Below are positions 38,152 to 49,231 of a stretch of 64,000 nucleotides of DNA, one piece after another (positions within the stretch are counted from its first letter, which is position 1; each line of letters starts with the position of its first letter). The translations under genes and the position numbers were made by a program. The stretch is taken from positions 868,001 through 932,000 of the forward strand of contig NADL03000675.1 in NCBI GenBank assembly GCA_002205965.3, in the 5' to 3' direction. The stretch is from Kappaphycus alvarezii (Eukaryota > Rhodophyta > Florideophyceae > Gigartinales > Solieriaceae). A model generated the notes under the pieces. The model did no database searches, was not told the origin of the DNA, and was given only the letters and a program-made list of their open reading frames with translations.

Positions 38152-39710
38152 CATGATGGTGGTGGTGAGTACGAGATGTGTGTAGGGGTCGGAGTAGAGA
38201 CAGATGTCGGGAAATGTACAGTACTGTACGGACGGAGCAGTGCTGTACAAGAATGCAGTGCAAGTACTTGGAACGCTATAGTGAACGGTTTGAGAAAAAG
38301 TAAACGCCGGGTGCGAAAGGACACGTGGTTTAAAGGGATTGGGTAGAAGTAAGATATCTGTATTACTTGGTGAACTGCAGACAAAGAGATTATAGCGCTC
38401 CGATTGGTGGAGTGGAATAAGATCTGGACTATAGTTGGGCGGCGGTTTTGAAATGGCTCGCGATGACGTTGGCACATTTTGATGGGGGGCAGAGACTTTT
38501 TCATTTTTATTTATTTTTCAGGATTGTTCTCAGACAAGCATTGAAGGTAATTTTAGGCCGGGCTTTTCTCAATGTACAGTACAGTACAGTACAGTATAGT
38601 ATACTATCGAGGGTATTGTTGAAATGAGAATTTCTTCCAGCCTACGGACAGCAATAATGAATGTGGCATGACACATCCAAAACTCTGCCACTCTTTCCGT
38701 ACACACCAAAAGCTAAACATCCACTTGACCCCCACCTATTGGAATCTCCCACCCTGCTTCAAACAGCCAGTGGCTACTCACCAAGCACCCAAACTCCAAA
38801 CCGTCCTAATGTCGCACAACGGTTGGCACACCGTCCACTGGATCTTTTCTTTCTTTTCCAAACGCTGATTCGCCCACCCCGCTGCATTTCTCCTCGCGCC
38901 AACCCCCTCATTCCGTACACCTTACCCCCGCTAGCAATGATTCAACAGCACATGGGAGCGCACTCGTTTGTTGCGTGATATGTACGGTAACATGTGTTGT
39001 ATGGGGTACTGCGGCGTTTACATCGCGCGGGGTGTATTGCTGAGTGCCTTGTTTTTTTTGGAGCAGCAGCGTTTTCCGGCTTGAGGCTCACCGTTTAGCC
39101 ACTTGCTTGTTGGATGGGAATACTGGGTGGTGCACTCAGTAGTGGTGCTGTACGTATTGTCGCACTTGCGAGCATTGAAATTCACTTCGAATGGTGGGGG
39201 CGGGGTGGTGTGTGTGAATGGTCTCGGCGCATGGAGATGTGTGATGTAAGCAGTAGGCTTCGAGGGGTAGCTGCTAGCTAGCATTGGAAATCTATTGGAG
39301 ATACCGTACTGTATATAGGCCACGATGGATTCCTTTGCAATAAATGGACATGGCTATTTTTTATATATATTTTTTAATTTTATTTCCTGGTCTCGTTAGG
39401 CGCTAATCCTCTTCGACGGTAGGATGCCCTCTCATTTTCTCATACTCGACAACCGCGTTGCATCACAAGACAAATCTGACTTGTCTCTTTACTCCCCATT
39501 ACCGTAGGCCCTGCACACTCGCTTCTCGCCGCTCGCTTCTTATTTTTAACCTCCGCCCTCCTCACAACACTCACCCCTTCCTCGAATCACCTATCGTCTC
39601 CATCCGCATACGCCCCGCGTCACAATCCCCGCCAATCTCACCCGGCAGACTCCCACCCTATCCACACCCCTCCAACAACGCCCACCCCACTACATCCCTC
39701 TATTCCCGTC
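38152..39710. other. Intergenic with two TACTG clusters and a C-rich leader
   Basis: TACTG/CAGTA units occur at 38216-38250 and 38572-38607. From about 39440 to 39710 the plus strand becomes extremely C-rich, as in the leaders of other genes here. ORFs in both segments look like composition artefacts. Confidence 0.5.
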
Positions 39711-41178
39711 ATGACCCATCCCCTGCATCTCTCCACACCCGACCGCTACTTTGACCGTCCCTCCACCTCAATCACCAATACTCTCCGTACCTCAAACTCC
39801 TCCCTCCGTTCCTGCCCGCCCTCAAACACCCAGGCCATCCACCCCATCCGACTCTTCTTCTCCGCCCGCGATCTACCAGAGCCTGATTCCCGTTCCCACG
39901 CCGCCCTCGCCGTCATCTACTACGCCCAAGAGTCCCCCACAACCTCCCTCCCTCGTTCCAGCTCTGTTTCCGACACTCACGACAACTCCCCTCCACGTCG
40001 CACCTCCACAAAGTCCCTCACCCTCGACAACCTCAAATCCTCCCCTCCACTGCCACCCAATCACCGTACCGTACCCCAGTCAAACGTGCCTCCTCCCTTC
40101 CTTTGCCCCATATTCGAAAGGCACAGTCTACAGTCCAACGAGCGCCCCATTACGCTGTCAAGCATTTCGCACCCTCCAACCCAGAGCACTTTTCTGCTAG
40201 TGATGGTACCCTCATGCACCGCACCGCCTGGTTTGAGTTGGGCACCACCGATCTGGCCAGGAAGCATGGCCGTGACGTCGAGTTTGCACACAGTTTTGCA
40301 TTCAACTACATACCCTCCGTCACACAGCTTTTGCGTGTCGCATTTTACGATGCTACCAGCAAGAAGGTAGAGCGTCATAGACTTATTGGTATCGCTCAAT
40401 GTCGCGTCTCATCCGTTTTTGCCGCAAAGGGAAAGCCATTGTCGTTTCCGTTGCGCTTCTTGCCCCTGTCGGAAAAGGATGCCAAGAGGAGTTCCAAAAT
40501 TCCAGAGGGTACCCTCGTCGTTGCTGCCGAGCAGCTCGTCACCACCCCGGAAAAGTTTCGCCTTGATGTCGAGTGCAACCGCATCTTGCGTGCAAAGTCT
40601 TTGGCCATATCGTCCGTCAAGCGCGTGTTTTACACCATTCATGCCATCTATGATGAAAACCCTCGCTCGGACAAGTGGACCCTCATCTTCCGATCTGGTA
40701 CCGTGGAAATGATTCATCGCAAGCGCGACGGTGGTAGCTTGGAGTACAACTACTTTTCCAGTCGGCGACTTATTGCCGCCCGGGCGTTATCATCGAGGAT
40801 AAGGACGCCAAAGCACGAGAGAGGGCAGACCGCGTTGCGCGCGGTGAATCTGTCACTAGAACATCTAGCACTGGTCTTTTGGGACACGTCAAGAGTGCCA
40901 TGGGTATCAGGCAGAAGGAACGATTCTTCTCATTGCCGGGCGCCGATATCTCCCTCGTAGATCCGTCTACGAGACTCAAGCTCTCCTTGTATGAGGATAA
41001 TGGCGTATCGGCAGGGTTTGAATTGATTGCAGATACCGCATTTTGTTTCAAGGACTTGCAATCTTGGAAACTTGGCCAAGCTTCCCCGATTAGGGTTCAC
41101 GCCAACACTGTCGGCAAGGCGGCCCTCAAGTACGTAGAGTGCGGCCACGATCCCCGCTACTTTTGTCTCTCACTTTGA
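39711..41178 (+). CDS. C2-domain protein with copine-like N-terminal region, frame broken twice
   Basis: After a Pro/Ser/Thr-rich start, HPIRLFFSARDLPEPDSRSH resembles the first strand of a copine C2A domain (L-x-S-x-A-R-D-L). FELGTTDLARKHGRDVEF, LLRVAFYDATSKKVERHRLI and GIAQCRVSSVF continue a C2 sandwich. A second C2-like unit lies around WTLIFRSGTVEMIHRKRDGG and LKLSLYEDNGVSAGFELIAD. No von Willebrand A domain follows, so it is not a full copine. Conserved sequence runs through frames 0, 2 and 1; the joins near 40045 (run of C) and 40780 (CCCGGG) each need one more base. Calcium-binding aspartates are incomplete. Membrane or phospholipid binding is inferred from the fold only. Confidence 0.55.
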
Positions 41179-42194
41179 TGCAAAGCATGCGATAACGACC
41201 TCATGGAATGTCGAGGCAAAGTTTCCATGGACTCTAAAGGGGCCATATGTCCAGAATCTGTAGAACCTTTTTTCAGTGGTAGTGAAACCATCATCAATTT
41301 GGTGATAGAAGCGTGATAGCAAACTTAGCGATCACACTTGAATGACTCGGAAAACTTTTCGGGGAACGACCGGGTCAAGTGGAACGTTGTAGGTGACCAT
41401 CGCAGCCAGGGCAGCATGTGTTTGTCACGGAGGTATCAGGGATGACTTGCTCCTGCATGTTTTGAAAAGCAGACAAAAGGAGGGTTCCATGGGATTTAGA
41501 ATAGACAGGTGCTTTGGGCAGTGGTTTTTTTGCCCAGGTAGGAATCCGACTGCTTGTGGCAGTACTAGACTGAGGCTCCTTGTGAACCCATGGACAAGTG
41601 TGAACCTGGGTCTTGGAGTAACCTAAAATCCGTTCACTGGGAAGCCGATTCTGTGAAACAGATTGTAGTACTTTGATGCTGAAACATTCTCAGCACCAAG
41701 TTCTGTTGACTACTTGCCAGAATTGAACTCCTGTCGAGAAAAGGGAGTCTGAAATGGGCAGATCGACTTCTGTTGCGACCTTTGAGCAAATATCAAGGTG
41801 ACTTACAGATGACAAGATCAGGGATGACAGTTGCGAAGCTCCGCAGCATGCCATGTTTCAATTGAGGAATGGTGATGCTGGTCCTTGCGTCATATCGTGT
41901 CCGACATACCACGGAATCTAATTTCAACGTAGTCGCCAGCTGCATAATGTGTCAGTCTTGCAATCATCGAAAATTGCAACTTCTCACGAGACACAGACAG
42001 TTCAAATTCTTGAAGCAATCTACAATGTGCGTGCGTAAACCTGGGCAGAGCTCTCTCGCAGAAATCTGTTCCTTCTGTGGATCGCCGCGAGACCCACTCT
42101 TCGTTCAGCGGGCCGCTGCTTCACTGCCTGCGAGAAATCAGAATACAGCAGTTGCCAGGTTTTTTGTCATTAGGGAGTAAGAGCAATCACCGCG
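41179..42194. other. Intergenic, nothing recognised
   Basis: Only short unconvincing frames. It should contain the C2 gene 3' UTR and the promoter of the first p24 gene. Confidence 0.4.
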
Positions 42195-42859
42195 ATGAAA
42201 GTGTTTGTGCTGCTCGTGCTTATCGTGGTTGTCACAAAGACACTATCGATGCAGATGGAGCTCGGCTTTGGAGAACGCAAGTGCTTCAACGAGGAGGTAC
42301 CTTTTGATCGCCCTCTTCTTGTTGATTTCCATTGCGCTGCTGGATCGAAACCAATGGAATTAGATCTGTTTGTCACCAACCTGAATGGCCAAGTTTTACT
42401 ACACAAATCTGGTCTATCACATCATCGCACAACAATTGAAGCACCGGCAGCTACCAACAAGAGTCTGAATGAATTACCCACGAACTAGCGTTTACGACAT
42501 ATCGGTTCTGTGCGATGCATCAGACTGTGCCTGGTCAAGTTGCTGCCGAGGCTCAAAGGAAGATTGAGTTTGAGATTCGAGCTGCCAGCGTGGAGAGCGA
42601 TACCTCGGGTGCTCTAAAAGCTAATCACGCAAGTGACACACACGCAGCTATACGTGAGTTAGAGGGTGAGGTCATCGAATTGCTAAGGAAAATGGACACT
42701 CTGAACGAAGGGGAGAACATGTTGACAAGGATGAATGAAACAATGTCAAGATTCGTTGTTACGCTTGGCTCATTGGCAAGTCTGGTGGTGTTGGCTGTTG
42801 GAACCTTGCAGCTCGAAATTACTCAGGTTATTCTGAGGAAAAGGAGGTTGATTCGCTAA
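42195..42859 (+). CDS. p24 family (emp24/GOLD) cargo receptor, one frame break
   Basis: Type I membrane protein of COPI/COPII vesicles that helps select cargo in the early secretory pathway. A signal peptide (MKVFVLLVLIVVVTKTLS) is followed by a GOLD domain beginning LGFGERKCFNEEV, with TTYRFCAMHQTVPGQV at its end. A coiled coil of about 45 residues (HAAIRELEGEVIELLRKMDT) leads to one membrane helix (FVVTLGSLASLVVLAVG) and a short basic cytosolic tail (ILRKRRLIR). The frame moves by -1 at CCC near 42477. Length, once the lost base is allowed for, is about 221 residues, normal for the family. The tail has dibasic residues but no FF pair. It is convergent with a second p24 gene. Confidence 0.8.
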
Positions 42860-43217
42860 CCGCGGGGAACTAAGCTGTGTCTAGTCGAAAGATCCGAAGG
42901 TAGTAGGGCTGAAGATAGAAATTCAATGGATAAAGTACGGTATGAAAGACTGTCAAGCAACTTATCGAGGGGTCGCGAAAAGGTAGTCGGTTGGCCTTGG
43001 TCCGCCATCATCCTTGTACACATCGCCAGTACCAAAAGCTTGTTGCCTTTCGCACATAGTCGAGTGTAATCTCTGAGGGACTGACCCTTCCGGCCTTTTG
43101 TCAAAGAAAACTCGAGAAGCGCGATATCGTGTGTAGTAGGCCCCTGGGTTCAGTTGTAAGTAGACTGCCATTCTGTGCAATATAATCAAGACTGTGCAGC
43201 GCAGGTGCGAAGGGCTT

Positions 43218-44174
43218 TCAAGTAACTGCTCGCTGTCGCCCGTCAGCCCCTTTGACCAAAGTTGCCATGCTTGCTGTGCGAGAAATACCCACATGACTTG
43301 GTAATGAATCCCTCTTCTCGCCCTTCTCCAAGGAAGACCCAACTAAACTGCCAATACCGCGCGGCAAAACCAGGCTTCCTGTCCTGTGCATCCTTCTCCT
43401 TTTCCTTCGCGTGCCCTCCGAAGACAGATATGCGCCAAGAACCCTAAGTTCACCCTGGGTTTGATGCAGCTGGAAAAACCCGGCCGCAGATATGGCTGCA
43501 CAACTTAGTATACCCATTATCCAAATCTGATTGGCGACGCGCGCTGTAATTTCAAACAAGGCTGTCTCGCGGTCCCGAATGGCATCAATTTCTTCTCGGA
43601 CGCCGTTTAGAGTGCGCTCAATGGAACGAATGACGGCCTTCATATCGTTAACATCTTTCTGACGGGCCACACCTCTAAGTGCCTTTGCGGTCTCCGTCGC
43701 GTCCTCTAAGGCATCAGGATCACTGCTGGAATCAAAAGTGATGTACACTTTTCGTGAATCGGATGAACTGCCAGGCTTGAAGGCCTCTCGGTTGAAAACA
43801 CACAGCTTGTATTCGGATGGAGGTGACAAGTGGCCGAGACCTCGATGCGGACCCTCCGGAGTAGTAACTGTGAATTTTTCGTGGTCGGCATTTGACTTGG
43901 AGAGGAGTATTTGATTCGTGGAAGCGACAATAACCCAAAAACCAATGGTCATATCTCCCTCTCCATTAGTTACACGGACTTCTCCAGTCAACTGATCCTT
44001 AGCAGGTGCAGTTGCAGTAAAGCATTGAGTAGCCCCACGTTTCAAGTAGAAGATTAGGTGATCGCGTTCTGCAACTGAACTCGTGCAAAAAAAAAATAAT
44101 ACGAACACGGGGAGGGACCGCAAGCGAATTTCGATGGTCCTGCGGGATACGGTATCGGAGATTTTGTGGCTCAT
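43218..44174 (-). CDS. p24 family (emp24/GOLD) cargo receptor with a long C-terminal tail
   Basis: A single unbroken exon of 318 residues. The signal peptide is LRSLPVFVLFFFCTSSVA (about 18-35). The GOLD domain begins FYLKRGATQCFTATAPAKDQ and ends near SEYKLCVFNREAF. The coiled coil includes VNDMKAVIRSIERTLNGV, the membrane helix is about IWIMGILSCAAISAAGFF, and then a basic tail RRKRRRMHRTGS continues for some 85 residues. Family members usually end within about 15 residues of the membrane, so the tail is odd. It may be genuine, or a lost base may have removed the normal stop. It sits tail-to-tail with the other p24 gene, 358 bp apart. Confidence 0.8.
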   Translation of the reverse strand: MSHKISDTVSRRTIEIRLRSLPVFVLFFFCTSSVAERDHLIFYLKRGATQCFTATAPAKDQLTGEVRVTNGEGDMTIGFWVIVASTNQILLSKSNADHEKFTVTTPEGPHRGLGHLSPPSEYKLCVFNREAFKPGSSSDSRKVYITFDSSSDPDALEDATETAKALRGVARQKDVNDMKAVIRSIERTLNGVREEIDAIRDRETALFEITARVANQIWIMGILSCAAISAAGFFQLHQTQGELRVLGAYLSSEGTRRKRRRMHRTGSLVLPRGIGSLVGSSLEKGEKRDSLPSHVGISRTASMATLVKGADGRQRAVT

Positions 44175-44538
44175 GGTGCACGAATCGGGTGGGATACCAT
44201 CGGTTTTTTTTTGTCTCGACGGAGAAGGCTGAAATTGACAAGCTGTCGAAGACGGCTTTTATGGTTGAAACAATAGACAAGCTTCTAATCAATGATGCAC
44301 TGCAGATACATCATGTACGAGATGATTCCAACCTTGCAAGGACCAGGAAAAAAAATCGACAGTATTTAACATCAAAATAGAAAAAAAAGCATTCATCTTC
44401 AATTCGAACGAAAGCAGACAGTGCATACAAGGATGGGGTCCTTATAACTACCGCATGCCAGTCCGGTTATGCTAGGCCATGTTCCAGCTAATTCAATCAT
44501 CCGTCGGTTGAGACCCCCACAAAGAGCATTTGGAAGAG

Positions 44539-44546
44539 TATAAAAG
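44539..44546 (+). promoter_or_regulatory. TATA box of the ABC ATPase gene
   Basis: TATAAAAG lies 60 nt upstream of the ATG at 44606, the spacing expected for a TATA box with a 25-35 nt leader. Confidence 0.6.
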
Positions 44547-44605
44547 GTCAAGGCTGTGGAGAAGCAAACGGCAATCTTCACTCAACTCACAACAATTTTC
44601 TCAAA

Positions 44606-45667
44606 ATGGAGTGGTGGCTCGAAAGAAGTGAAACTACATTGGATGAGGATGACGACGAAGATGCACTTACTATCCAGCCGAAAGACAACTTGCTCAATCC
44701 AGAGCATCTTTATACCCCAGAGGTCTACACAAAGGCACCAGGCGGTTTGAGGCTATCAGGGCTAAGCGAATCGTCAAAACTTATCCCGTCGACGAGGGCG
44801 CTAACGGAAGGTGAAGGCGCTAAACAGTATATCTCTTTGGAAGGATGGTCCAATTGACGCGATACTCGGGGAGAATTTGTGATGGTCATGGGACCCAAAG
44901 GATCAGGGTAAGTACCAAACAATCTAGCGGATGTTCTAATTTGTTTCTTTCAAGAAAAAGTGCAAATTTGCTCTAACGCTAACATGCCTTTCTATCCAAT
45001 GCAAATCCTTTTACCTCGACAGCAAATCAACATTCCTCAGAACCATTGGAGTATTGGACTTTGCCGACAGTGGGGACCTAACCGTGTTTGGTCGCAACGT
45101 GACCTCAAGCTTAACCAACTATCCCGAAAATTTGCTTTTCATGAGAATCAACTACATCGGGTATGTTCTGGAAAAACCTATGCTCATGTTCAACCTCAGC
45201 GCTCTGGAGAACGTCGAGTTCCCGATGATGCTCTGGGGCCAGCACACACCGGATTATAGGCGAGAGCGTGCACAAGAGGTGTTGCAGGCGTTTGGCATCG
45301 ATGCATCGTCGCCAACAGCAGTATCGCAGCTGAGCAGAGTGAGCAGCAACGTGTTGCTATTGCTCAGGCCCTCGCAAACAAGCCACGTCTTCTTCTCCTC
45401 GACGAACCGACGAAACACCTATCCCATGAGGAGACGATCGATTTGATGAACTACATCCAGGATTACAGCCGGCAGGGGCAGTACGTCACTACGGTGATGG
45501 TGACAGATAACCCCCTTCTGTGCTGTTACTCAAATCGAACGCTCATGATGGAGAACGGGGCGATTGTCGGCACGAGATCCAATTACGTTCGTCGACGGCT
45601 CGACAAGGCAAAGTATGTGCAACACATGCTGGAGTGCGGAGAGCAAATGGAATGCGGAGAAAGCTAA
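44606..45667 (+). CDS. LolD/MacB-type ABC ATPase subunit, spliced, disrupted
   Basis: Exon 1 is 44606-44907, the intron 44908-45022 (GTAAGT...CTAAC...CGACAG), and exon 2 runs 45023-45667. Splicing creates the Walker A GPKGSGKSTFLRTIG across the junction. Then come SALENVEFPMMLWG (the signature of the LolD/MacB subfamily 'LTALENVELPL'), EQQRVAIAQALANKPRLLLL with Walker B, and DEPTKHLSHEE. The Q-loop reads IGYVLEKP, where Gln is expected, and the switch region reads MVTDNP, where His is expected. A TGA at 44855-44857 lies in frame in exon 1, and exon 2 needs a -1 step near 45330 just before the signature motif. It could be an active divergent ATPase with sequence errors or a young pseudogene. 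Confidence 0.6.
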
Positions 45668-46092
45668 CGCCGAGCGACCAGGCCCTCGCCAGTGGCATAA
45701 GCACGCAGACTGTGAATGATATCATTGTCATACTCCGGTGGTGGGGCCTCTTGGGTCATGACCCATCGCAAGACATCGGGAGTGGCAGCCTCGAGAAGAT
45801 GCTCGACTGCAGCGACTTGGTGTTGATTCATGGTAGGAACATGCTTTGCAGCCCAGCCTCCAAATAAAATATCTAACTCGAGCCAACCGCGATTCCTGCT
45901 ACGATAGATGATACGTCGTTGACGGGTAGGGGTTTGGCGGCATGACGGGGCCTGCCTGGGGGCGTTTTTGTGAATGTCGAGCCATTGCTTGGCGGGAGCC
46001 TGTGTAGACAAGGCGCGGACATTTGGGATTTTTGGGGACATGTGGTAGTGCAAGCAAAGCATGGAGCGACGTAGAGATGATGCTCGAATCAT
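45664..46092 (-). CDS. SDHAF2: Succinate dehydrogenase assembly factor 2, mitochondrial (SDH5)
   Basis: Promotes covalent flavinylation of the SDHA subunit of respiratory complex II in the mitochondrial matrix. The ATG at 46092 gives 142 residues and starts with a basic, acid-free presequence (MIRASSLRRSMLCLHYHMSP). The conserved core RRIIYRSRNRGWLELDILFG matches the family's R-x-[L/I]-Y-x-S-x-x-R-G-x-x-E-x-D motif, and LRWVMTQEAPPPEYD matches its C-terminal W-x-x-x...P-x-P element. It is intact and intronless. The upstream frame lacks an ATG. The 3' end overlaps the stop of the convergent ABC gene by 4 bp. Confidence 0.9.
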   Translation of the reverse strand: MIRASSLRRSMLCLHYHMSPKIPNVRALSTQAPAKQWLDIHKNAPRQAPSCRQTPTRQRRIIYRSRNRGWLELDILFGGWAAKHVPTMNQHQVAAVEHLLEAATPDVLRWVMTQEAPPPEYDNDIIHSLRAYATGEGLVARR

Positions 46093-48189
46093 TGTAATAA
46101 AGTGTTGTGATGACAAACGTTTGTGCGAAGGGGTCGTGGACGGCAGCGAGATGCTGGGGATTACCGTTCTGAGCAGGTTGCCAGATTGTGAAAGAGAGGA
46201 CGGATCGCGCCTAAGTTGCGTCACGGCAGTGCGCAATTTACTCAGAGTACAGCGGGCGATTCAGACAAATTGCTCAGCGAGGCGGCTGACTACACCTTTT
46301 GGCTGCAATGGGTTGTACAGTAATGTACCTCATTAACTGTACCATGAGAGAAGTTTAATGCATTCAGTATACCATACTGTAGCATACTTTACTGTACTGC
46401 TCTGTACAAGACCCCGCGTCTTACCTCCTTTCACTGCTTTCATGAACCATCGCACCTTCAAAACGCGTAAAGTAGGGGGTATATTTACTACGAGACTATA
46501 GAGGACTCAAAATCGAGGGAGTGCTAGCTACTAGAGAGTGGGCGTTGCAAAAAGCAACAGTCCTATTGTATAACATGGATCCATTACAAATGCATAGGGC
46601 TCCCCATAATCCAAACCCATTCGGCCCCTTTCGAAACTACATTACGCATTGATGACGACGGCAATCCAACGAGAGCGACATCGGAGTACAAACTCCATGA
46701 GCTGATTCACAAGTCATCCTGTGACGCATCGCACCCCACGACACTCCCCAACGCAACCCGCCTTGGCATTTCCACCCTTCCTCATTCGTCTTTCCTTGCC
46801 ACATCCCCACTTCCGTCCAGCTCATTCTACTCCACCCGCGCAGCCTACCATTACCCTCCTTCGGTCCGCCGTTCCACTCTGCTGCCATCTACCACCACAC
46901 AAAAAGCAACAAGCTACAGCTCATAGCGGTTGTGCGCACGCTCAAGAATCCCTGGTTTGAAAAAAAAACAACCCGCTCGTAATCTCCACAGCTGATGTCA
47001 GTTACGATGGAGATACTCCTGCGGAGACTATGTCATGGCGTGTAAGCTTCGATTTGGCATCATCGCCCAACTCAACCACGTGTGTAACCATCATTTCGCA
47101 AATGGACCGGATGTCGTTCGAGACCACCAGGCCACTGCTGAGCGGAGCACCGTCGAGGACCGGAGAAAAGAATTACAAATTTGGTTGATTACTTTCTAAA
47201 CTCACCAACTTCACCTACTGGTACTTTATTGCCCACTCGACACCGGCGGAGCAGACTGCAATTTTCAATTAAAAGCCGGGTGCGAGTTTGTGGCTGCAAA
47301 TGTGTTATCAGGGTGACATTGTTGCGAAATAAACAGCCACGGAGCCGGGCGTCGTTACGAACAAATCGGCTGCCTATGATTGTAGAAGTTGATGCCCATT
47401 GAAAATTGGGCTTACATCGCAGTTGGAGATTGCTGGAGAAGAATCGGTGGGACTGCTACTTTGCTTGTTTTGCAATTACGGAATTTGTGGACATCAGCTG
47501 CAAACCACATCAAGGCGATTCGTATTTCGGAAACGAGTGTCGCCTTCCGGCAGCTTGAAACCTAACATTCTTAAGCAGATCGCGTTTCGATGAAGCTGGC
47601 AGTTTGACTGGTGGCAAACAACCATTTGATTCAATTCGAGCAGCGATCGGCATTTATGAATTAGAAATGCTACAGCATTATAAAGCAATTGGTCACTGTA
47701 CAGTACTGTTCACTGAACACTGAACAGTACTGTATGTCTGTCTAAACACTGTTCAGTGTGCGCTGTATCGTAGTGTACTGTCTGAACGCTACCATACAGC
47801 GCAATACAGTAACCAGTCCCTCGATGAGACTCGAGAAAATTCACAGCTCATACAGCCGCAGAGAAAATCAACAGATCCATACAGCCCCAGTGACAGTGCT
47901 CAGCTCCAAACTGTAAAACCCCGGTTACTCCGTCACTAGATGTACGCATCGAAACGCTATACTCTGGTCAAGCCTTCCCTGCTAGTAAAGCATGCATCCC
48001 GCTTCATCCACAACTTTTCAACAGCCGAACAATACAGAGAAACACAAAACAACCCGAGCCGCGTCACCTCAACATCATCATCGCCTCTTGCACACAACAG
48101 CACGTGCCGCCCTCTACCCCACCCAACTTCCTCCGCACACCACTTACCCATCCCATCCCAAACTTCCCCTCCCCAAATAAATTCCCGTC
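46093..48189. other. Intergenic with TACTG clusters, no recognised gene
   Basis: TACTG-type units lie at 46312-46410 and 47693-47816. A C-rich leader-like segment lies at 46700-46900, and the sequence after it (about 46930-47600) has scattered frames in all three phases that could be a broken, unrecognised gene. I cannot support a model. Confidence 0.35.
47701..47732. repeat. Perfect 12-bp inverted repeat (hairpin) in a TACTG cluster
   Basis: CAGTACTGTTCA and its reverse complement TGAACAGTACTG are separated by 8 bp. An RNA or single strand would fold into a stable stem. Confidence 0.7.
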
Positions 48190-49231
48190 ATGCCCCCAAC
48201 AGCTCCTGCATGGCTCCTGACCGCCCCCCCACGCGCTGCATTCCAAACCCGACTCTACACCACACACCGCACCATCCCTCCGCAACCAGCGTTCACCCAC
48301 ATCGCGTAGCGCTCCAAGTCCAGTACAACGGCACCTCATTCCACGGCTGGGAATCCAAACCCCACCTTCCCACCATCCAAGCCACTATCCGCGATGCTCT
48401 GCATGCTATAACCCGCGCCACGTCCCCATCACCGCCGCCAGTCGCACCGATGCCGGCGCCCATGCAATCGGCCAAACTCTGCATTTTGATATTGTAACGC
48501 CCTGTTTTGCAAAAGCTGAGTAAGTCCTTCCTCTCGCTTGCATGTACCATCTTTCATCGTCACCGACACCCGCCCCATGTTCTCTGACTGTTGCACCTAT
48601 ATGAAACAACTATAGCGCATGGACGAGAGCGTTGAACCGCAGGTTGCCTGCTACTGTTCGAGTGACTCGTGCCGCGTACCCAAACTCGGCGTTTGATGCC
48701 CGACATAGTGCGGTGTGGAGGCATTACCGCTATACTGTGTGCACCGCTTCTGTGCCGAGTGTGTTCCTCTCCCCGTTTACCTGGCACTATTATCAACACC
48801 CGCTCGATACGTCCGCCATGTATGCCGCAGCTCAGTATCTGCTTTCCGCTGCTCCACGCGACATGTCTGCCTTTCGAAAGGCAACGCCCCCGCGTCTCAT
48901 ACTAACATTCGCGTTGTAGACATAGCCATCACAAAATCTGAAAATCTAGTGCATCTGGATGTCACTGCCGATTGGTTTGTGTACGGCATGATGCGCCTGT
49001 TGGCTGCAACTCTGGTGCAAGTGGGCACGGGTCGTATGTCTGTACGCAGTTCGCAGAAATCGTCGAGCATAACAGAGAGATCAGGTGTTGTTCTCGGCTC
49101 CGGCTTCTGGGCTCTGTTTGATGCAAGTTGGTTATCCGTCTCATGTAGATCCATTTCGAGACCCGCATACCAGTATGGATGGTGCAAATGAGTTGCAGCT
49201 TTGGTTACAGAGACCGTCGCTTTCGTCTTGA
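48190..49231 (+). CDS. TruA-type tRNA pseudouridine synthase, spliced, frame broken five times
   Basis: Isomerises uridines in the tRNA anticodon arm. Exon 1 ends 48519, the intron is 48520-48615 (GTAAGT...CTATAG), and exon 2 ends at TGA 49229-49231. The N-terminus MPPTAPAWLLTAPPRAAF has no acidic residues and looks like organelle targeting. Family motifs in order: VALQVQYNGTSFHGW, the catalytic SRTDAGAHA (Asp), FDARHSAVWRHYRYTV, RDMSAFRK, ADWFVYGMMRLL and the C-terminal APASGLCLMQVGYP. Successive blocks fall in frames 1, 0, 2, 1, 0 and 2, all -1 steps and several at C or A runs. The motif set is complete, so the gene is probably functional. Confidence 0.8.
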
